Shown here in pieces: positions 55,528 to 64,000 of a stretch of DNA of 64,000 nucleotides (the first letter of the stretch is position 1; each line of letters begins with the position of its first letter). The notes beneath the pieces are model-generated. The model saw only the letters and a list, made by a program, of their open reading frames with translations, made no database searches and was not told the DNA's origin. The stretch covers positions 62,001-126,000 of the forward strand of contig JAXGPP010000021.1 in the NCBI GenBank assembly GCA_040766885.1. The letters are read 5' to 3'. The translations under genes and the position numbers were made by a program. This stretch comes from JAXGPP01 sp040766885. Its GTDB lineage: Bacteria > Planctomycetota > Planctomycetia > Pirellulales > Thermoguttaceae.

Positions 55528-56052
55528 TCAAACAGATAATCGGGGTGTTCTGTCATTACCTGCCCGGACTCGTGCCGCCAAGCTTAAGAGCGGGTGAGCT
55601 CGAACCAGGAGAGCCGTTAGAGCCCGTCCAGCAGTCGTCGTGGGATTTACCATCCACATTCTTCCATGGACGGCCGCAATCGTGACGAAGCCGACACGTT
55701 GATACAGGCGGATCGCCGACTTGTTCTCTGCGTGTACAGAAAGATATACCGAGCGCCGGCGCGTACGCGCCGCTTCAAGGATTCTCTTAACCAAAGTATG
55801 GCCAACGCCCGCCTTCCTGGTGTCGGCTAGGACCGAGATGTGCAGAAAGAGGAGCCCGTAACGTCGAATGCAGCCAGCGACTCCTACAATGCGATCAACG
55901 TCCTTACTCCAAACAAGCACATCCGACGTAGCAATGTCGGACGGCTGCAACGGCATGAACCGGCGACTGTTGGCGTCCAGTGAGGCAAGGTACTCGCTCA
56001 ACTCCCGCTCGCTCGGGCGGGGTGTCTCAGTGCTCAGATACGTATTGGTCAT
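55528..56052 (-). CDS. GNAT-family N-acetyltransferase
   Basis: 174 residues. GNAT signature: GLLFLHISVLADTRKAGVGHTLVKRILEAA (acetyl-CoA-binding motif A) and VYLSVHAENKSAIRLYQRVGFVTIA. The start overlaps the aminotransferase gene by 26 bases, and the next gene is 12 bases away. In this setting it most likely acetylates the amino group installed on a nucleotide sugar by a DegT-type enzyme, as in bacillosamine-like pathways. Confidence 0.82.
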   Translation of the reverse strand: MTNTYLSTETPRPSERELSEYLASLDANSRRFMPLQPSDIATSDVLVWSKDVDRIVGVAGCIRRYGLLFLHISVLADTRKAGVGHTLVKRILEAARTRRRSVYLSVHAENKSAIRLYQRVGFVTIAAVHGRMWMVNPTTTAGRALTALLVRAHPLLSLAARVRAGNDRTPRLSV

Positions 56053-57226
56053 TCACAATACCGAGCTCAAGTCCGGAATTAACCGCGCCGAGTACTCTTT
56101 GCACGACAAGGTCCGCGTCATGGCCATGAAGGTGCGAATAGATCGGCAAGTCTACCACCTGGGATGCTGCGATCGATGCACTGGGGCAGTCGTTCACGTT
56201 GTCCGAGCATGTGTAGGAGAAGCTAAATGCCAAGTCGAGGCCTCGCCGCACGCATTCCCTGTAGAAGTCGATTTTCGGGATGTTAGTCACTCGAATGGGA
56301 AATCGAATCAATGCGGGTTCAGATTCCTCAGGAAAGACGGGCAGTTCAATGCCAGGGATGCCAGCCAACTTTTTCAGGTAGGTTGCCGCGATATCGCGCC
56401 GCCGGCTGATGACATCGTGAATGCGTGTCGCCAAGGCCGTTCCCAGCCGGATTTGCCACGGCCGCATATGGCGATAGCGAGATGCCTCCCACACTTCCTC
56501 ACATTGGCCGTCATCCGCCGTAGCACCATTTGCATTTGAGAACAGCGCATGAACCAAGGGAAATAGCACCTTGGAAGTTGCAAAGGAATCGAGCATCACA
56601 CGGGCCGCCAGGCGTGTGGCACTGAAGTGGCACACACATTCCTCTAGCAGTGCGGAAAACTTAGCGGCATCCGTCGCGTCTGCTAGAGTCACAAGTCCGC
56701 CAGCACCGAGCGGCAGGAGTTTTGTCGCTTCGAAACTGAAGACCGCAGCCAAGCCCGCGTTGCCAACCGGGATTCCTTCCAACTTGGTTCCTAGGGCCCC
56801 GGCACAGTCCTCAATTAGGAGGGCGCCAGAATGTTCGGCAATGTCGGCGAGCTGTCGTATGTCACACGGAATCCCAAATTGATGTGTCGCCACAATGACA
56901 GTGTCGGGCCCGGCAAAGGCCTCGACCTGCTGAGGAAGCATATTATATGTACCGAGATCAATATCGACAAAATGCGTTTCGATTCCTGCAAATTTCGCCG
57001 CCTCAACGACAACGCGGCATGTGTAGGCCGGAATGATTGCCTTGCGTCGTGCCAGGAGTCGAAACAGGAGGTACAGACCGACTCGACCGCTAGGCACAAG
57101 GTAACTGCAGCGATCACCTACAAACGGGCGGAGTAGTTCGATGAAACGTGACTCGTCACAAGACCGTCCGATAATGGCGCGCACAAACTCGGTGCCGGTG
57201 TGCTCCATCCTCTGTCTAGAGATCAT
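56027..57226 (-). CDS. DegT/DnrJ/EryC1-family aminotransferase (1)
   Basis: 399 residues. PLP fold with CSYLVPSGRVGLYLLFRLL, IIPAYTCRVVVEAAKFAGIETHFVDID, GALLIEDCAGALGT and the lysine motif SFEATKLLPLGAGG. The ATG overlaps the stop of the other DegT gene (ATGA). The motif spacing is more divergent than in the partner, so it may act on a different sugar or be a relative with another role (for example a dehydratase or epimerase). Confidence 0.85.
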   Translation of the reverse strand: MISRQRMEHTGTEFVRAIIGRSCDESRFIELLRPFVGDRCSYLVPSGRVGLYLLFRLLARRKAIIPAYTCRVVVEAAKFAGIETHFVDIDLGTYNMLPQQVEAFAGPDTVIVATHQFGIPCDIRQLADIAEHSGALLIEDCAGALGTKLEGIPVGNAGLAAVFSFEATKLLPLGAGGLVTLADATDAAKFSALLEECVCHFSATRLAARVMLDSFATSKVLFPLVHALFSNANGATADDGQCEEVWEASRYRHMRPWQIRLGTALATRIHDVISRRRDIAATYLKKLAGIPGIELPVFPEESEPALIRFPIRVTNIPKIDFYRECVRRGLDLAFSFSYTCSDNVNDCPSASIAASQVVDLPIYSHLHGHDADLVVQRVLGAVNSGLELGIVNDQYVSEH

Positions 57227-58374
57227 TGACGTTCTCTATCCGAATCCAGACATGAGTGCAGGGTATCTCCAACGGAATGGACGTCGGCTTCAACGAGCAG
57301 CGGGTGCAGTGGAATCGTCATCTCACGAGTTGCGACACATTCCGTTTGCTGCAATCGACTTTCGACCCGCGGAGATGAGGCGAACGCTGAGAATTTATGG
57401 ATCGGTGGGTAGTGAATGCTCGTCTGGATTCCTTGATCGCGAAGCGTCGCCATGAGCTGCGCCCGGTCCGTCCCGATTGGCAACAGGATAGCCATGAGGT
57501 GATGAGCGGAGCACCCTGGGTGTGTCGAGAACGGAATCTCGATGCCATCTATCCTGCTAAGACACTCCCGATACTCGGACGCAAGCTCCGCACGCCGCTT
57601 ATTCAAACGCGGTAGCTTCTCCAACTGGACGCAAGCCAGTGCTGCGGTGATTTCCGTGGCGCGATAGTTGTATCCGAGACGGATTACGTCGTAGGAAAAC
57701 GCATGTCCCTTGTGGCGGTCGTAGCTGAGACTGGTCATGCCGTGTGACCGCATGAGCCGGATCTGCTCGGCGTAGTCATCATTGTTGGTGACGACCGCCC
57801 CGCCCTCGCCCGTGACCAGGTTTTTGTTGGAGAAGAAACTGAAACACCCGACGTCACCAATCGTCCCGGCCATCCTCCCCTTCCAGGTAGCCCCAGGTGC
57901 GTGGGCCGCGTCCTCGATGATTTTCAAGTTGTGCTCACGTGCGATTGCGCAGATTGCGTCCATATCGGCTGGGTAGCCGCCATAGTGCACGACCGTGATC
58001 GCCTTCGTTCTGCCCGTAATCTTGGCGCGGATGTCTTCTGGCGAGACGTTCAGATCATGCGGCCCGACGATGTCGGCAAAGACTGGAGTCGCGCCGCAGT
58101 AAACCGATGCATTGGCCGTGGCGACAAAGGTGAGCGACGGAACAATCACCTCGTCTTCCGGCCCGACGCCGACGGCGAGGTTGGCGAGGTGCAACGCCGC
58201 CGTGCCGTTGGCGACCAGGAAGGCGTGCCGCACCCCGAGGAAATCGGCGAAGCGGGCCTCGAACTCGCGAGTCACATCGCCCATCGAGAGCCATTTCGAC
58301 CTCAGCACCTCGGTGACGCGTGCGAGTTCCTCCGGACCGTAATCAATGTCCGAGAGGCAGACTTTCCACGGCAT
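57223..58374 (-). CDS. DegT/DnrJ/EryC1-family sugar aminotransferase (2)
   Basis: 383 residues from ATG 58374, with GAGGAG seven bases upstream; it overlaps the nucleotidyltransferase gene by 32 bases. Canonical motifs: AFLVANGTAALHLANLAVGVGPEDEVIVPSLTF, IIEDAAHAPGATWKG and GCFSFFSNKNLVTGEGGAVVTNN, with the PLP Lys in SNKNLVTGEGG. Such enzymes aminate the 4-keto group made by a 4,6-dehydratase, and one is encoded two genes upstream. Confidence 0.9.
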   Translation of the reverse strand: MPWKVCLSDIDYGPEELARVTEVLRSKWLSMGDVTREFEARFADFLGVRHAFLVANGTAALHLANLAVGVGPEDEVIVPSLTFVATANASVYCGATPVFADIVGPHDLNVSPEDIRAKITGRTKAITVVHYGGYPADMDAICAIAREHNLKIIEDAAHAPGATWKGRMAGTIGDVGCFSFFSNKNLVTGEGGAVVTNNDDYAEQIRLMRSHGMTSLSYDRHKGHAFSYDVIRLGYNYRATEITAALACVQLEKLPRLNKRRAELASEYRECLSRIDGIEIPFSTHPGCSAHHLMAILLPIGTDRAQLMATLRDQGIQTSIHYPPIHKFSAFASSPRVESRLQQTECVATREMTIPLHPLLVEADVHSVGDTLHSCLDSDRERQ

Positions 58375-59089
58375 TGCCGCACTCCTCGAAGAACAGTTGG
58401 GGCCGCATCTTCTCGAACTCGGCCATTGCCTGCGCATAGTCCTCGTGCCGACCGATATCGAGCCAGTATCCGTCGAAGGGATAACCTGCCACGTAGTCGC
58501 CGTCACGGAGAAGCTGCTTAATCAGGTCGGGAAAATCAAGGTATTCGTCGCGCCGGACGTGACGGAGCACCGCAGGATCGAAGACGTATGCCCCCATGCT
58601 CACGTGGTAATCGTAGGACGGTTTCTCGACGTAGTCGAGCAGGCGGCATTCGTCATCGACTTGCATCACACCCAGGGTGATCTGCACGCGGCGACGGTGC
58701 ATGGCGATGGTGCAAGCAGCCCCGCGGATCCGGTGATACTCGACCAGCTGGCGGTAGTCCAGGGTCGTCAGAAGATCGCCGTTCATCACGAGAAAGGGCT
58801 CGTCGAGTCCGTCGATGTGACCGAGAGGCCCGGCGGTCCCCAAGGGCCGGGCCTCCCGGGAATAGGCGATGTTCACGCCCCAGCGGCCGCCGTCGCCGAA
58901 ATACGCCTCGAGCAATTCGGCCAGGTATCCCACCGCCAGCACGATATCCGTGATGCCGTAATGTCGAAGCTGACGAAGGATGATCTCGAGGATCGGCCAC
59001 TCGCCGACGGGCATCAGTGGCTTCGGGAGCACGACGGTGTACGGCGCGAGTCGCGTCCCCTTGCCGCCGGCCAGAATGACTGCTCTCAT
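58343..59089 (-). CDS. Sugar nucleotidyltransferase
   Basis: 248 residues. NTP-transferase signature AVILAGGKGTRLAPYTVVLPKPLMPVGEWP, then PFLVMNGDLLTTLDYRQL (metal-binding Asp) and VEKPSYDYHVSMGAYVFDP. It activates a sugar-1-phosphate with a nucleotide; the nucleotide and sugar cannot be told from sequence alone. The neighbouring dehydratase and aminotransferase suggest it makes their substrate. Confidence 0.9.
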   Translation of the reverse strand: MRAVILAGGKGTRLAPYTVVLPKPLMPVGEWPILEIILRQLRHYGITDIVLAVGYLAELLEAYFGDGGRWGVNIAYSREARPLGTAGPLGHIDGLDEPFLVMNGDLLTTLDYRQLVEYHRIRGAACTIAMHRRRVQITLGVMQVDDECRLLDYVEKPSYDYHVSMGAYVFDPAVLRHVRRDEYLDFPDLIKQLLRDGDYVAGYPFDGYWLDIGRHEDYAQAMAEFEKMRPQLFFEECGNAVESLPLGH

Positions 59090-59100
59090 CGGGCTCCCTG

Positions 59101-60093
59101 CTAAACGTTGTACTGCCCCGGCTTGTACAAGCCGCGGTGTTCCCGGACGAACTCGATGACCCGCCCTAGTCCTTCATCGAGCGACACTGTCGGTTCCCAG
59201 CCGAGAAGTTCCCGGGCTAGCCCGTTGTTGCAGACCAATTCGACGACCTCGCTCTTGGAAGGGCGCACGCGCGCGGAGTCGCAGACGACTCTGGCCTCTG
59301 ATCCGCACAAATGCAGGATTCTGGAAGCGAGTTCTCCCACCGAGATGCCCTCACCGCTACCAAGATTGACAACACGCCCAACAGCCCTTTCACAGCGCGC
59401 CGCGGCGATGAAGCCGCGCGCCGTATCAACGACATAGGTAAGGTCACGCACTGGATCGAGCGAACCAAGCTTGATTTCTCCCTGGCCGGTCAGTGCCTGG
59501 CTCACGACGGTCGGAATGATAGCCCGGGCAGACTGCCGCGGGCCGAAGGTATTGAAGGGTCGCACCGTCACCACCGGCAGGTCGAACGCGAGCTGGTAGC
59601 TCTCGGCGATCTTATCGGCCCCGATCTTGCTGGCTGAGTAAGGGGACTGCCCCTGGAGCGGGTGAGCCTCGTCCATGGGCGTGTAGCGGGCGCTGCCATA
59701 GGTCTCCGAAGTCGAGGTGTGCACGACTCTCTGGACGTTTTCCTCAAGGCATGCCTGGAGCACGTGAAGCGTGCCGAGGACATTCACGTGGGCATAGTGC
59801 GCCGGTGCGATGTAAGAATATGGAATGCCGATCAAGGCCGCTAGATGAAAGACCGTATCCATTCCCTTGACAGCCGAACGGACGAAGAATGGGTCCTGTA
59901 CATCGCCCGCGATGATCTCGACGCCCTCGCTGAACTTCTGTTGGAGGAATTCGAGATTCCCCGTCGAATTCCGGCTGTTGTAGTGAACCATGGCACGGAC
60001 CTGGACCCCTTCAGCCAGCAACCGTTCGGTCAAATGGCTTCCGATGAATCCGCCCGCACCCGTCACCAGCGCTCTGTGCATATCGTACGGCAT
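59101..60093 (-). CDS. NAD-dependent sugar 4,6-dehydratase/epimerase (LegB-like)
   Basis: 330 residues from ATG 60093 (60081 is an alternative). Rossmann motif VTGAGGFIGSHL, GDVQDPFFVRSAVKG, catalytic YSASKIGADK, and a RPFNTFGPRQSARAIIPTVVSQAL segment, as in LegB-like UDP/GDP-GlcNAc 4,6-dehydratases. It would create the 4-keto sugar for the DegT enzyme. Legionaminate genes proper (legG, legI, legF) are not in the window, so the product is probably another amino sugar. Confidence 0.82.
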   Translation of the reverse strand: MPYDMHRALVTGAGGFIGSHLTERLLAEGVQVRAMVHYNSRNSTGNLEFLQQKFSEGVEIIAGDVQDPFFVRSAVKGMDTVFHLAALIGIPYSYIAPAHYAHVNVLGTLHVLQACLEENVQRVVHTSTSETYGSARYTPMDEAHPLQGQSPYSASKIGADKIAESYQLAFDLPVVTVRPFNTFGPRQSARAIIPTVVSQALTGQGEIKLGSLDPVRDLTYVVDTARGFIAAARCERAVGRVVNLGSGEGISVGELASRILHLCGSEARVVCDSARVRPSKSEVVELVCNNGLARELLGWEPTVSLDEGLGRVIEFVREHRGLYKPGQYNV

Positions 60094-60095
60094 AA

Positions 60096-61283
60096 CTATA
60101 CTGAACAAGCGATTCTGCGTGGTGGCTCCGAAACCGAGCGGAGCGATGCCGCATCGGCCAGAAGCGATCGTGCGGCAGCATCCAGGTCAAACAGCCGCCG
60201 TGCCTCCTCCTGCTTGGACGCGTTGAAGGCGTATCCGTCGCGAATGAAACGGGCTAATGCGGCCTTCAAAGCACCTGGCGATTCCGGCGGCACAACCTCT
60301 CCGAGTTGATATCGCCGAGCCAAGTCGCCCATGTCGCCAACGTCTGTCACGATCAGTGGCTTGCCAGCATCCATGGCCTCGGTAAGAACGACAGGTATGC
60401 TCTCTTTGCGGGACGGGATAACCACGCAGTCGGTAGCATAGTAGAATCCGACGAGCGATTCCCTCGACAACCAGCCTTCGATACGCACCGATTCTCTGAC
60501 GCCGGCGTGCTGCTGCGCCTGGCGCACGCATGATTCCAGGCCTTGGCCTTGTCCAACAATATGCAGCACCGCGCGAGTGGAGCCGATCTCGTCTACCAGA
60601 AGTCGCCATGCGTCAAGGAGCACATCCAACCCCTTGACGTGCTCCCATCTGCCAACATACAGGAAGTGTTTCTTACCAGCATCCAAGACCGGAAACTGGT
60701 GCTTACACCCTTTGAGCGACACGGCCGTCGTCATGAACCGACACGGCCGCTGGCCAAGTAGTTCCACTTCCTTGGCCAGTGAGAAGCCATCGGCATACAC
60801 AAGTGAGGCGTCGTGGAGCACCCAGCGCGTCATGGTTCGAAACATAGGTTTCGTTGCCCAGGTGTGGATATCTGAACCCAGACACCAGACGGCATAAGGC
60901 ACGCCGAGACGACGGTAGGCGTGTCGAGCGAAGTACCCGCTCGGTAGTGCCCAGGCAGCGAGGCAGAGATCAGGAGCAAAGCGATCGCACTCCTCGATCG
61001 CAGCCCGCCTACCGTTTCGAAACACGCTCGCAGCGTGACGTAGCCCAGCCGGGCTGCGCATGCTCAACGAGGCTAGTGCCTGCTCATTTCGGCCGGTCCA
61101 GGAGAACCACCGAACCGGTAGTCCGGGATCCGGAATCTTTTCCCCTGCGCGGTCCGGAGTCAAGACGTGCACTTGTGAGCCAGCCCGCAGAAGCGACAAG
61201 GCCATTTCCCGCACGCAGAACGCGCCTAGTGCTGTGGGCGAGGGCGAGAGAGGATATGAGTTAGAGATCAGCAGGACTTTCAT
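60096..61283 (-). CDS. GT4 family glycosyltransferase
   Basis: 395 residues. N-terminal MKVLLISNSYPLSPSPTALGAFCVREM, C-terminal GT-B domain with FLYVGRWEHVKGLDVLLDAW, VRIEGWLSRESLVGFYYATDCVVIPS and the E-x7-E motif KESIPVVLTEAMDAGKPLIV. A retaining glycosyltransferase of the locus, probably acting on the cytoplasmic face of the membrane. Its stop lies two bases upstream of the dehydratase start. Codon use is less GC-rich than the flanks. Confidence 0.88.
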   Translation of the reverse strand: MKVLLISNSYPLSPSPTALGAFCVREMALSLLRAGSQVHVLTPDRAGEKIPDPGLPVRWFSWTGRNEQALASLSMRSPAGLRHAASVFRNGRRAAIEECDRFAPDLCLAAWALPSGYFARHAYRRLGVPYAVWCLGSDIHTWATKPMFRTMTRWVLHDASLVYADGFSLAKEVELLGQRPCRFMTTAVSLKGCKHQFPVLDAGKKHFLYVGRWEHVKGLDVLLDAWRLLVDEIGSTRAVLHIVGQGQGLESCVRQAQQHAGVRESVRIEGWLSRESLVGFYYATDCVVIPSRKESIPVVLTEAMDAGKPLIVTDVGDMGDLARRYQLGEVVPPESPGALKAALARFIRDGYAFNASKQEEARRLFDLDAAARSLLADAASLRSVSEPPRRIACSV

Positions 61284-61434
61284 GCAGTCCTAAGGGCTAC
61301 TGGAGGTGTGACTGGCAGGCACGGGCTCGTGTTCTCTCGACTCTTGCCGACACTTGGGCAGTTATATAAAGAAGGATAGCTCAGCTGGGGTGGTCTGGTG
61401 AAGCGGATTATTTCGCCAATGCGGCCTGTCGCAG

Positions 61435-62508
61435 TCATGAGTCCTGGCAAGGTTGGCTAGCAAGAACTTGATCCGACTGGCACAAGGCAGGCGTGCCCTG
61501 ACTATAGTATACATCGGTTCTTCGAGGCGTGATAGCGTCGCGATAATGCTCGATACGATGTAATCGCAGGATATCGTCTTGGACCTTCTTTACTCGACCG
61601 ATTTGGTCCGCGACCAAGGACATCACCCCCACGAGAGTTGCCATAAGCAGGAAGCCCAGGCTTATCGTAATCAGGGATGTCCATGGTGACGTGTGCCCGG
61701 TTGCAAGCCACCACACGGAGACAAATCCTGCCTGGAGCAGTCCCAGTGCGAACAAGATCAACGATATCACTCCGAAGAAGGTCAGCGGTTGAGTATCGCG
61801 CATTGCGCGCAAGATGATCGGCAGAGTCGAAGATGCGTAGCGGACCAGATTAGATGCGACCCGGCTCTCCCCAAACTGGCGAACACCTCGCACTCGAAGC
61901 GGAATCTCCACCATTCGCACACCTTTGGCCGCCAAGTCGATGAAGGATTCTTGCGTATAAGTAAACTTGCCAAAGAGGTTCAGCCGCAGAGCCGTATCTC
62001 GAGTATAGGCTCGGAATCCACAGGACACGTCAGTGAATCGTCCACGGCCAATAACACGGTTCACCAACCGGCACATCATCCGATTGCCCCATTTCTTTAT
62101 GGCGGGCATATCGGGGACATACTGTGGATCTGCAAAGCGGGTGCAGGTTACAAATCCGAAGCCTTGTTCTACAATCGGGCGAATTAAGTCCGGGATGTCC
62201 TCGGGAGAGAACTGCCCATCGGCATCCATATTCACGATCACGTCGGCGCCAAACCGCAGTGCCGCGTCGATACCTGTCATGAAAGCCGCGCCCACACCCT
62301 GCGTATGTGGATGTGATACGACGTGCGCTCCGGCCTCCTTCGCAAGCCTTGCCGTCGAGTCGGTGGAGCCGTCGTCGACAACAATGACGCTCAGGCGGGT
62401 ACACCCTCTCATGCTTCGAGGAATACGTCGGATGACTGTGTCCACTGTGGCCTCTTCATTCAGAGCAGGAATGACCACAACGAGGTGAAAGCCTTCGTCA
62501 AGAAGCAT
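61435..62508 (-). CDS. GT2 family glycosyltransferase with C-terminal membrane segments
   Basis: 357 residues from ATG 62508; a TTG start at 62544 would add 12 residues. The GT-A domain shows VVVIPALNEEATVDTVIRRIP, VIVVDDGSTDSTARLAKEAGA and the D-x-D motif VNMDADGQFSPED. Two membrane segments follow (FFGVISLILFALGLLQAGFVSVWWL and LITISLGFLLMATLVGVMSLVA), as in DPM1/polyprenyl-phosphate glycosyltransferases. It probably charges or extends a lipid-linked sugar. Confidence 0.88.
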   Translation of the reverse strand: MLLDEGFHLVVVIPALNEEATVDTVIRRIPRSMRGCTRLSVIVVDDGSTDSTARLAKEAGAHVVSHPHTQGVGAAFMTGIDAALRFGADVIVNMDADGQFSPEDIPDLIRPIVEQGFGFVTCTRFADPQYVPDMPAIKKWGNRMMCRLVNRVIGRGRFTDVSCGFRAYTRDTALRLNLFGKFTYTQESFIDLAAKGVRMVEIPLRVRGVRQFGESRVASNLVRYASSTLPIILRAMRDTQPLTFFGVISLILFALGLLQAGFVSVWWLATGHTSPWTSLITISLGFLLMATLVGVMSLVADQIGRVKKVQDDILRLHRIEHYRDAITPRRTDVYYSQGTPALCQSDQVLASQPCQDS

Positions 62509-62601
62509 GGCCAATGTTTCCGGGGGGACCAGAAGGTAAGCCAAATGATCTTTGCGCCGATGTATGCACCGGGCGTGTTAGCAGCGATACCCGAGGGAGC
62601 A

Positions 62602-64000
62602 TCAGGCCTGCTGTCCCACGACCCTACCAACGGTGAGGAGGTCGGAGATTGTTACTGGCCGCGGGCGCGACGTGCTCTCAACGGCGGCGAAGCTGGTGAG
62701 GGTTGTTAGCAGGAGAGAAGCGGGCTGAACCGGCATTTCGCTGCCGAGCCGCATGGCTTCGATCAACCCCGACATCTCTTCGAGATGCCCTTTATCCGGT
62801 CGAAACAGCCGCTGCCGCTGGCGCTTGCCGTTGGCCGATTCGAGGTAGAGGGTGCGGAAGTCTTCCAGGGCGCCGACGTTGCCGCCAGCGAAGGCTTCGA
62901 TCCGCTCCTTGCTATAGGAGGTCGGGCCGGAAGTGGTATAGTTCAAGTGGCAGACCGAGCCATCGTCGTAGCGGACGAGCACCTGGGCGTCGTCGTGGTT
63001 CGCGCCGGGTCCGGGGCTCGCGGCGAAGACGGTCGTCGGCCGGGCGTCGGTCAGGTAGGCGAAGAAGTCGAAGAAGTGGCACGCCTCGCCGATGATGCGG
63101 CCCCCTTCGGCCGGGTCGGAGAGCCAGTGCTCCGGCGGCAGCTTCCCGGCGTTGCAGCGGTAGTGAACCGTGAGCGGGCCGCGGCCGGCGAGGTGCGTCT
63201 TGAGCCTCGCGGCCAGCGGGGCAAAACGGCGGTTGAAGCCGACCATCAGGCCCGGATTCTTGCGGGCCAGCATTTCGCGAATCTGCACAAGCTGCTCAAG
63301 CGAGATCGCCAGCGGCTTCTCGACGAATACCGCCTTGCCCGCCGCCAACGCCCGGCAGACGAGGTCGGCATGCTGTGAGTGCCGCGTGGCGATGAACACC
63401 AGATCGGTTTGGTCGTCGCCAAGGATTTCGTCGGTGCTCGACGTGCAGTAGGCGAATCCGAACTTCTTGCCCGCCGATCGGGCAGACAACCCGGAGGCAG
63501 TGGCCACGCCGCGGAACTCGACCTGCGGGAGCTTTGCCAGGTTGGGCAAGAGGACCGACTGCGCGAAGCTGCCGGCGCCCAGGAACGAGACGCGGACTTT
63601 GCCCGTGGAACTCGGCCGCCGTGTGACGGGAAGTGGAATGCGGATTGGCTCGGGGGACTTCTCCGCCGGCTGCGGATAGGTGAGCACCACGCCGAGGTAC
63701 GGCTCGCGGCCGGTGAGAATCAGCTCGAAAGCCTGCTCGGCGTCGCCGATCGCGAAGCGGTGCGTGGTGAGCAACTCTGGCTGGACCGTGCCCGCGGCGA
63801 TGAGGTCCAAAAAGGCCTCCAGGTTCCGCTGTTCCGTCCAGCGGACATAGCCTGCCGGATAGTCGTGGCCGCGCTCCTCGTACTGTGGGTCGTAGCGGCC
63901 AGGCCCGTAGGATCGCGAGACGAGGAAGGTCAGCTCCTTCTCGAAGTAGGGCTTTCGTGGGATCTCCATGCCGGTGACGCCGACCATCACTACCCGGGCG
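62602..64000 (-). CDS. Zinc-dehydrogenase/Gfo-Idh-MocA fusion oxidoreductase, 5' end outside window
   Basis: At least 465 residues are visible, open at the window edge. The first 110 residues read like the end of a zinc-type alcohol dehydrogenase (EIPRKPYFEKELTFLVSRSYGPGRYD to AFELILTGREPYLGVVLTYP). After a Pro-rich linker comes a Gfo/Idh/MocA domain: VRVSFLGAGSFAQSVLLPNL, FVEKPLAISLEQLVQI, MVGFNRRFAP and GRIIGEACHFFDFFAYL. This two-domain fusion is found in polysaccharide loci, where it is thought to oxidise or epimerise a sugar. The true start lies upstream of the window. Confidence 0.85.
   Translation of the reverse strand, partial: ARVVMVGVTGMEIPRKPYFEKELTFLVSRSYGPGRYDPQYEERGHDYPAGYVRWTEQRNLEAFLDLIAAGTVQPELLTTHRFAIGDAEQAFELILTGREPYLGVVLTYPQPAEKSPEPIRIPLPVTRRPSSTGKVRVSFLGAGSFAQSVLLPNLAKLPQVEFRGVATASGLSARSAGKKFGFAYCTSSTDEILGDDQTDLVFIATRHSQHADLVCRALAAGKAVFVEKPLAISLEQLVQIREMLARKNPGLMVGFNRRFAPLAARLKTHLAGRGPLTVHYRCNAGKLPPEHWLSDPAEGGRIIGEACHFFDFFAYLTDARPTTVFAASPGPGANHDDAQVLVRYDDGSVCHLNYTTSGPTSYSKERIEAFAGGNVGALEDFRTLYLESANGKRQRQRLFRPDKGHLEEMSGLIEAMRLGSEMPVQPASLLLTTLTSFAAVESTSRPRPVTISDLLTVGRVVGQQA

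Noticed and set aside
56027..60093. A complete legionaminic acid pathway
   Set aside because: The dehydratase and aminotransferase fit LegB/LegC-like steps, but the hydrolase, synthase and CMP-transferase genes are missing in the window.

Overview
The window looks like chromosome from a planctomycete or a close relative. The grounds are high GC, two PEP-CTERM proteins, a Ser/Thr kinase fused to a formylglycine-generating-enzyme-like domain, several Tat-exported carbohydrate enzymes, a giant TPR/STAND protein, and many insertion sequences and decayed genes. I saw no rRNA, tRNA or CRISPR array. Family names come from motif recognition by eye; no database search was run.

Layout. (1) 1-830: a toxin/antitoxin pair (MqsA-type antitoxin, cut by the window edge) with a palindromic operator. 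(2) 969-5806: a tight plus-strand module of eight genes (helical protein, very small proteins, sliding-clamp-like protein, Asn/Gly-repeat protein, RecB-like nuclease, small membrane protein) ending in a strong terminator. It resembles DNA-processing cargo of a plasmid or phage. (3) 6125-14053: a frameshifted epimerase, a kinase/FGE gene with a stop codon directly after its APE motif, and two ISL3-like elements, one decayed and one intact with 8-bp target duplications. (4) 14183-22211: a small protein and a 2428-residue TPR-DUF4062-NTPase-TPR protein that share an apparently undescribed repeat of about 120 residues. (5) 22364-33017: a gene with a probable internal deletion, then a Tat/secreted carbohydrate island (aldo/keto reductase, two paralogous glycosidase-like proteins, a beta-propeller protein, an enolase-superfamily enzyme, and a GH99-like protein on the other strand).

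(6) 33272-38763: an intact AbiE-type toxin/antitoxin pair, the wreck of a second pair, a transposase fragment, a frameshifted PEP-CTERM cysteine-peptidase-like gene, and about 1.2 kb of gene debris. (7) 38764-42514: an operon of a FeeM-like N-acyltransferase and a DevC/DevA/DevB-type ABC exporter. (8) 42590-45594: rmlA and an rmlC-like gene separated by a second copy of the intact IS. (9) 45809-49123: an FAD-linked oxidase, a PEP-CTERM protein and a small secreted protein. (10) 49725-64000: a long minus-strand polysaccharide locus with a Gfo/Idh fusion (cut by the edge), GT2, two GT4 enzymes, nucleotidyltransferase, sugar dehydratase, two aminotransferases, two acyltransferases, a flippase-like protein and two DUF218-like proteins. 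An IS256 remnant sits inside it.

How the parts fit. Region 10 encodes activation, 4,6-dehydration, amination, acylation and transfer of a nucleotide sugar, that is, a surface or exopolysaccharide; rmlA/rmlC could feed the same pathway. PEP-CTERM proteins often accompany such loci. The FeeM/DevBCA operon is a self-contained make-and-export unit for an acylated small molecule. The most original material is the repeat family in region 4, the clamp/nuclease module in region 2 and the FeeM/DevBCA operon.
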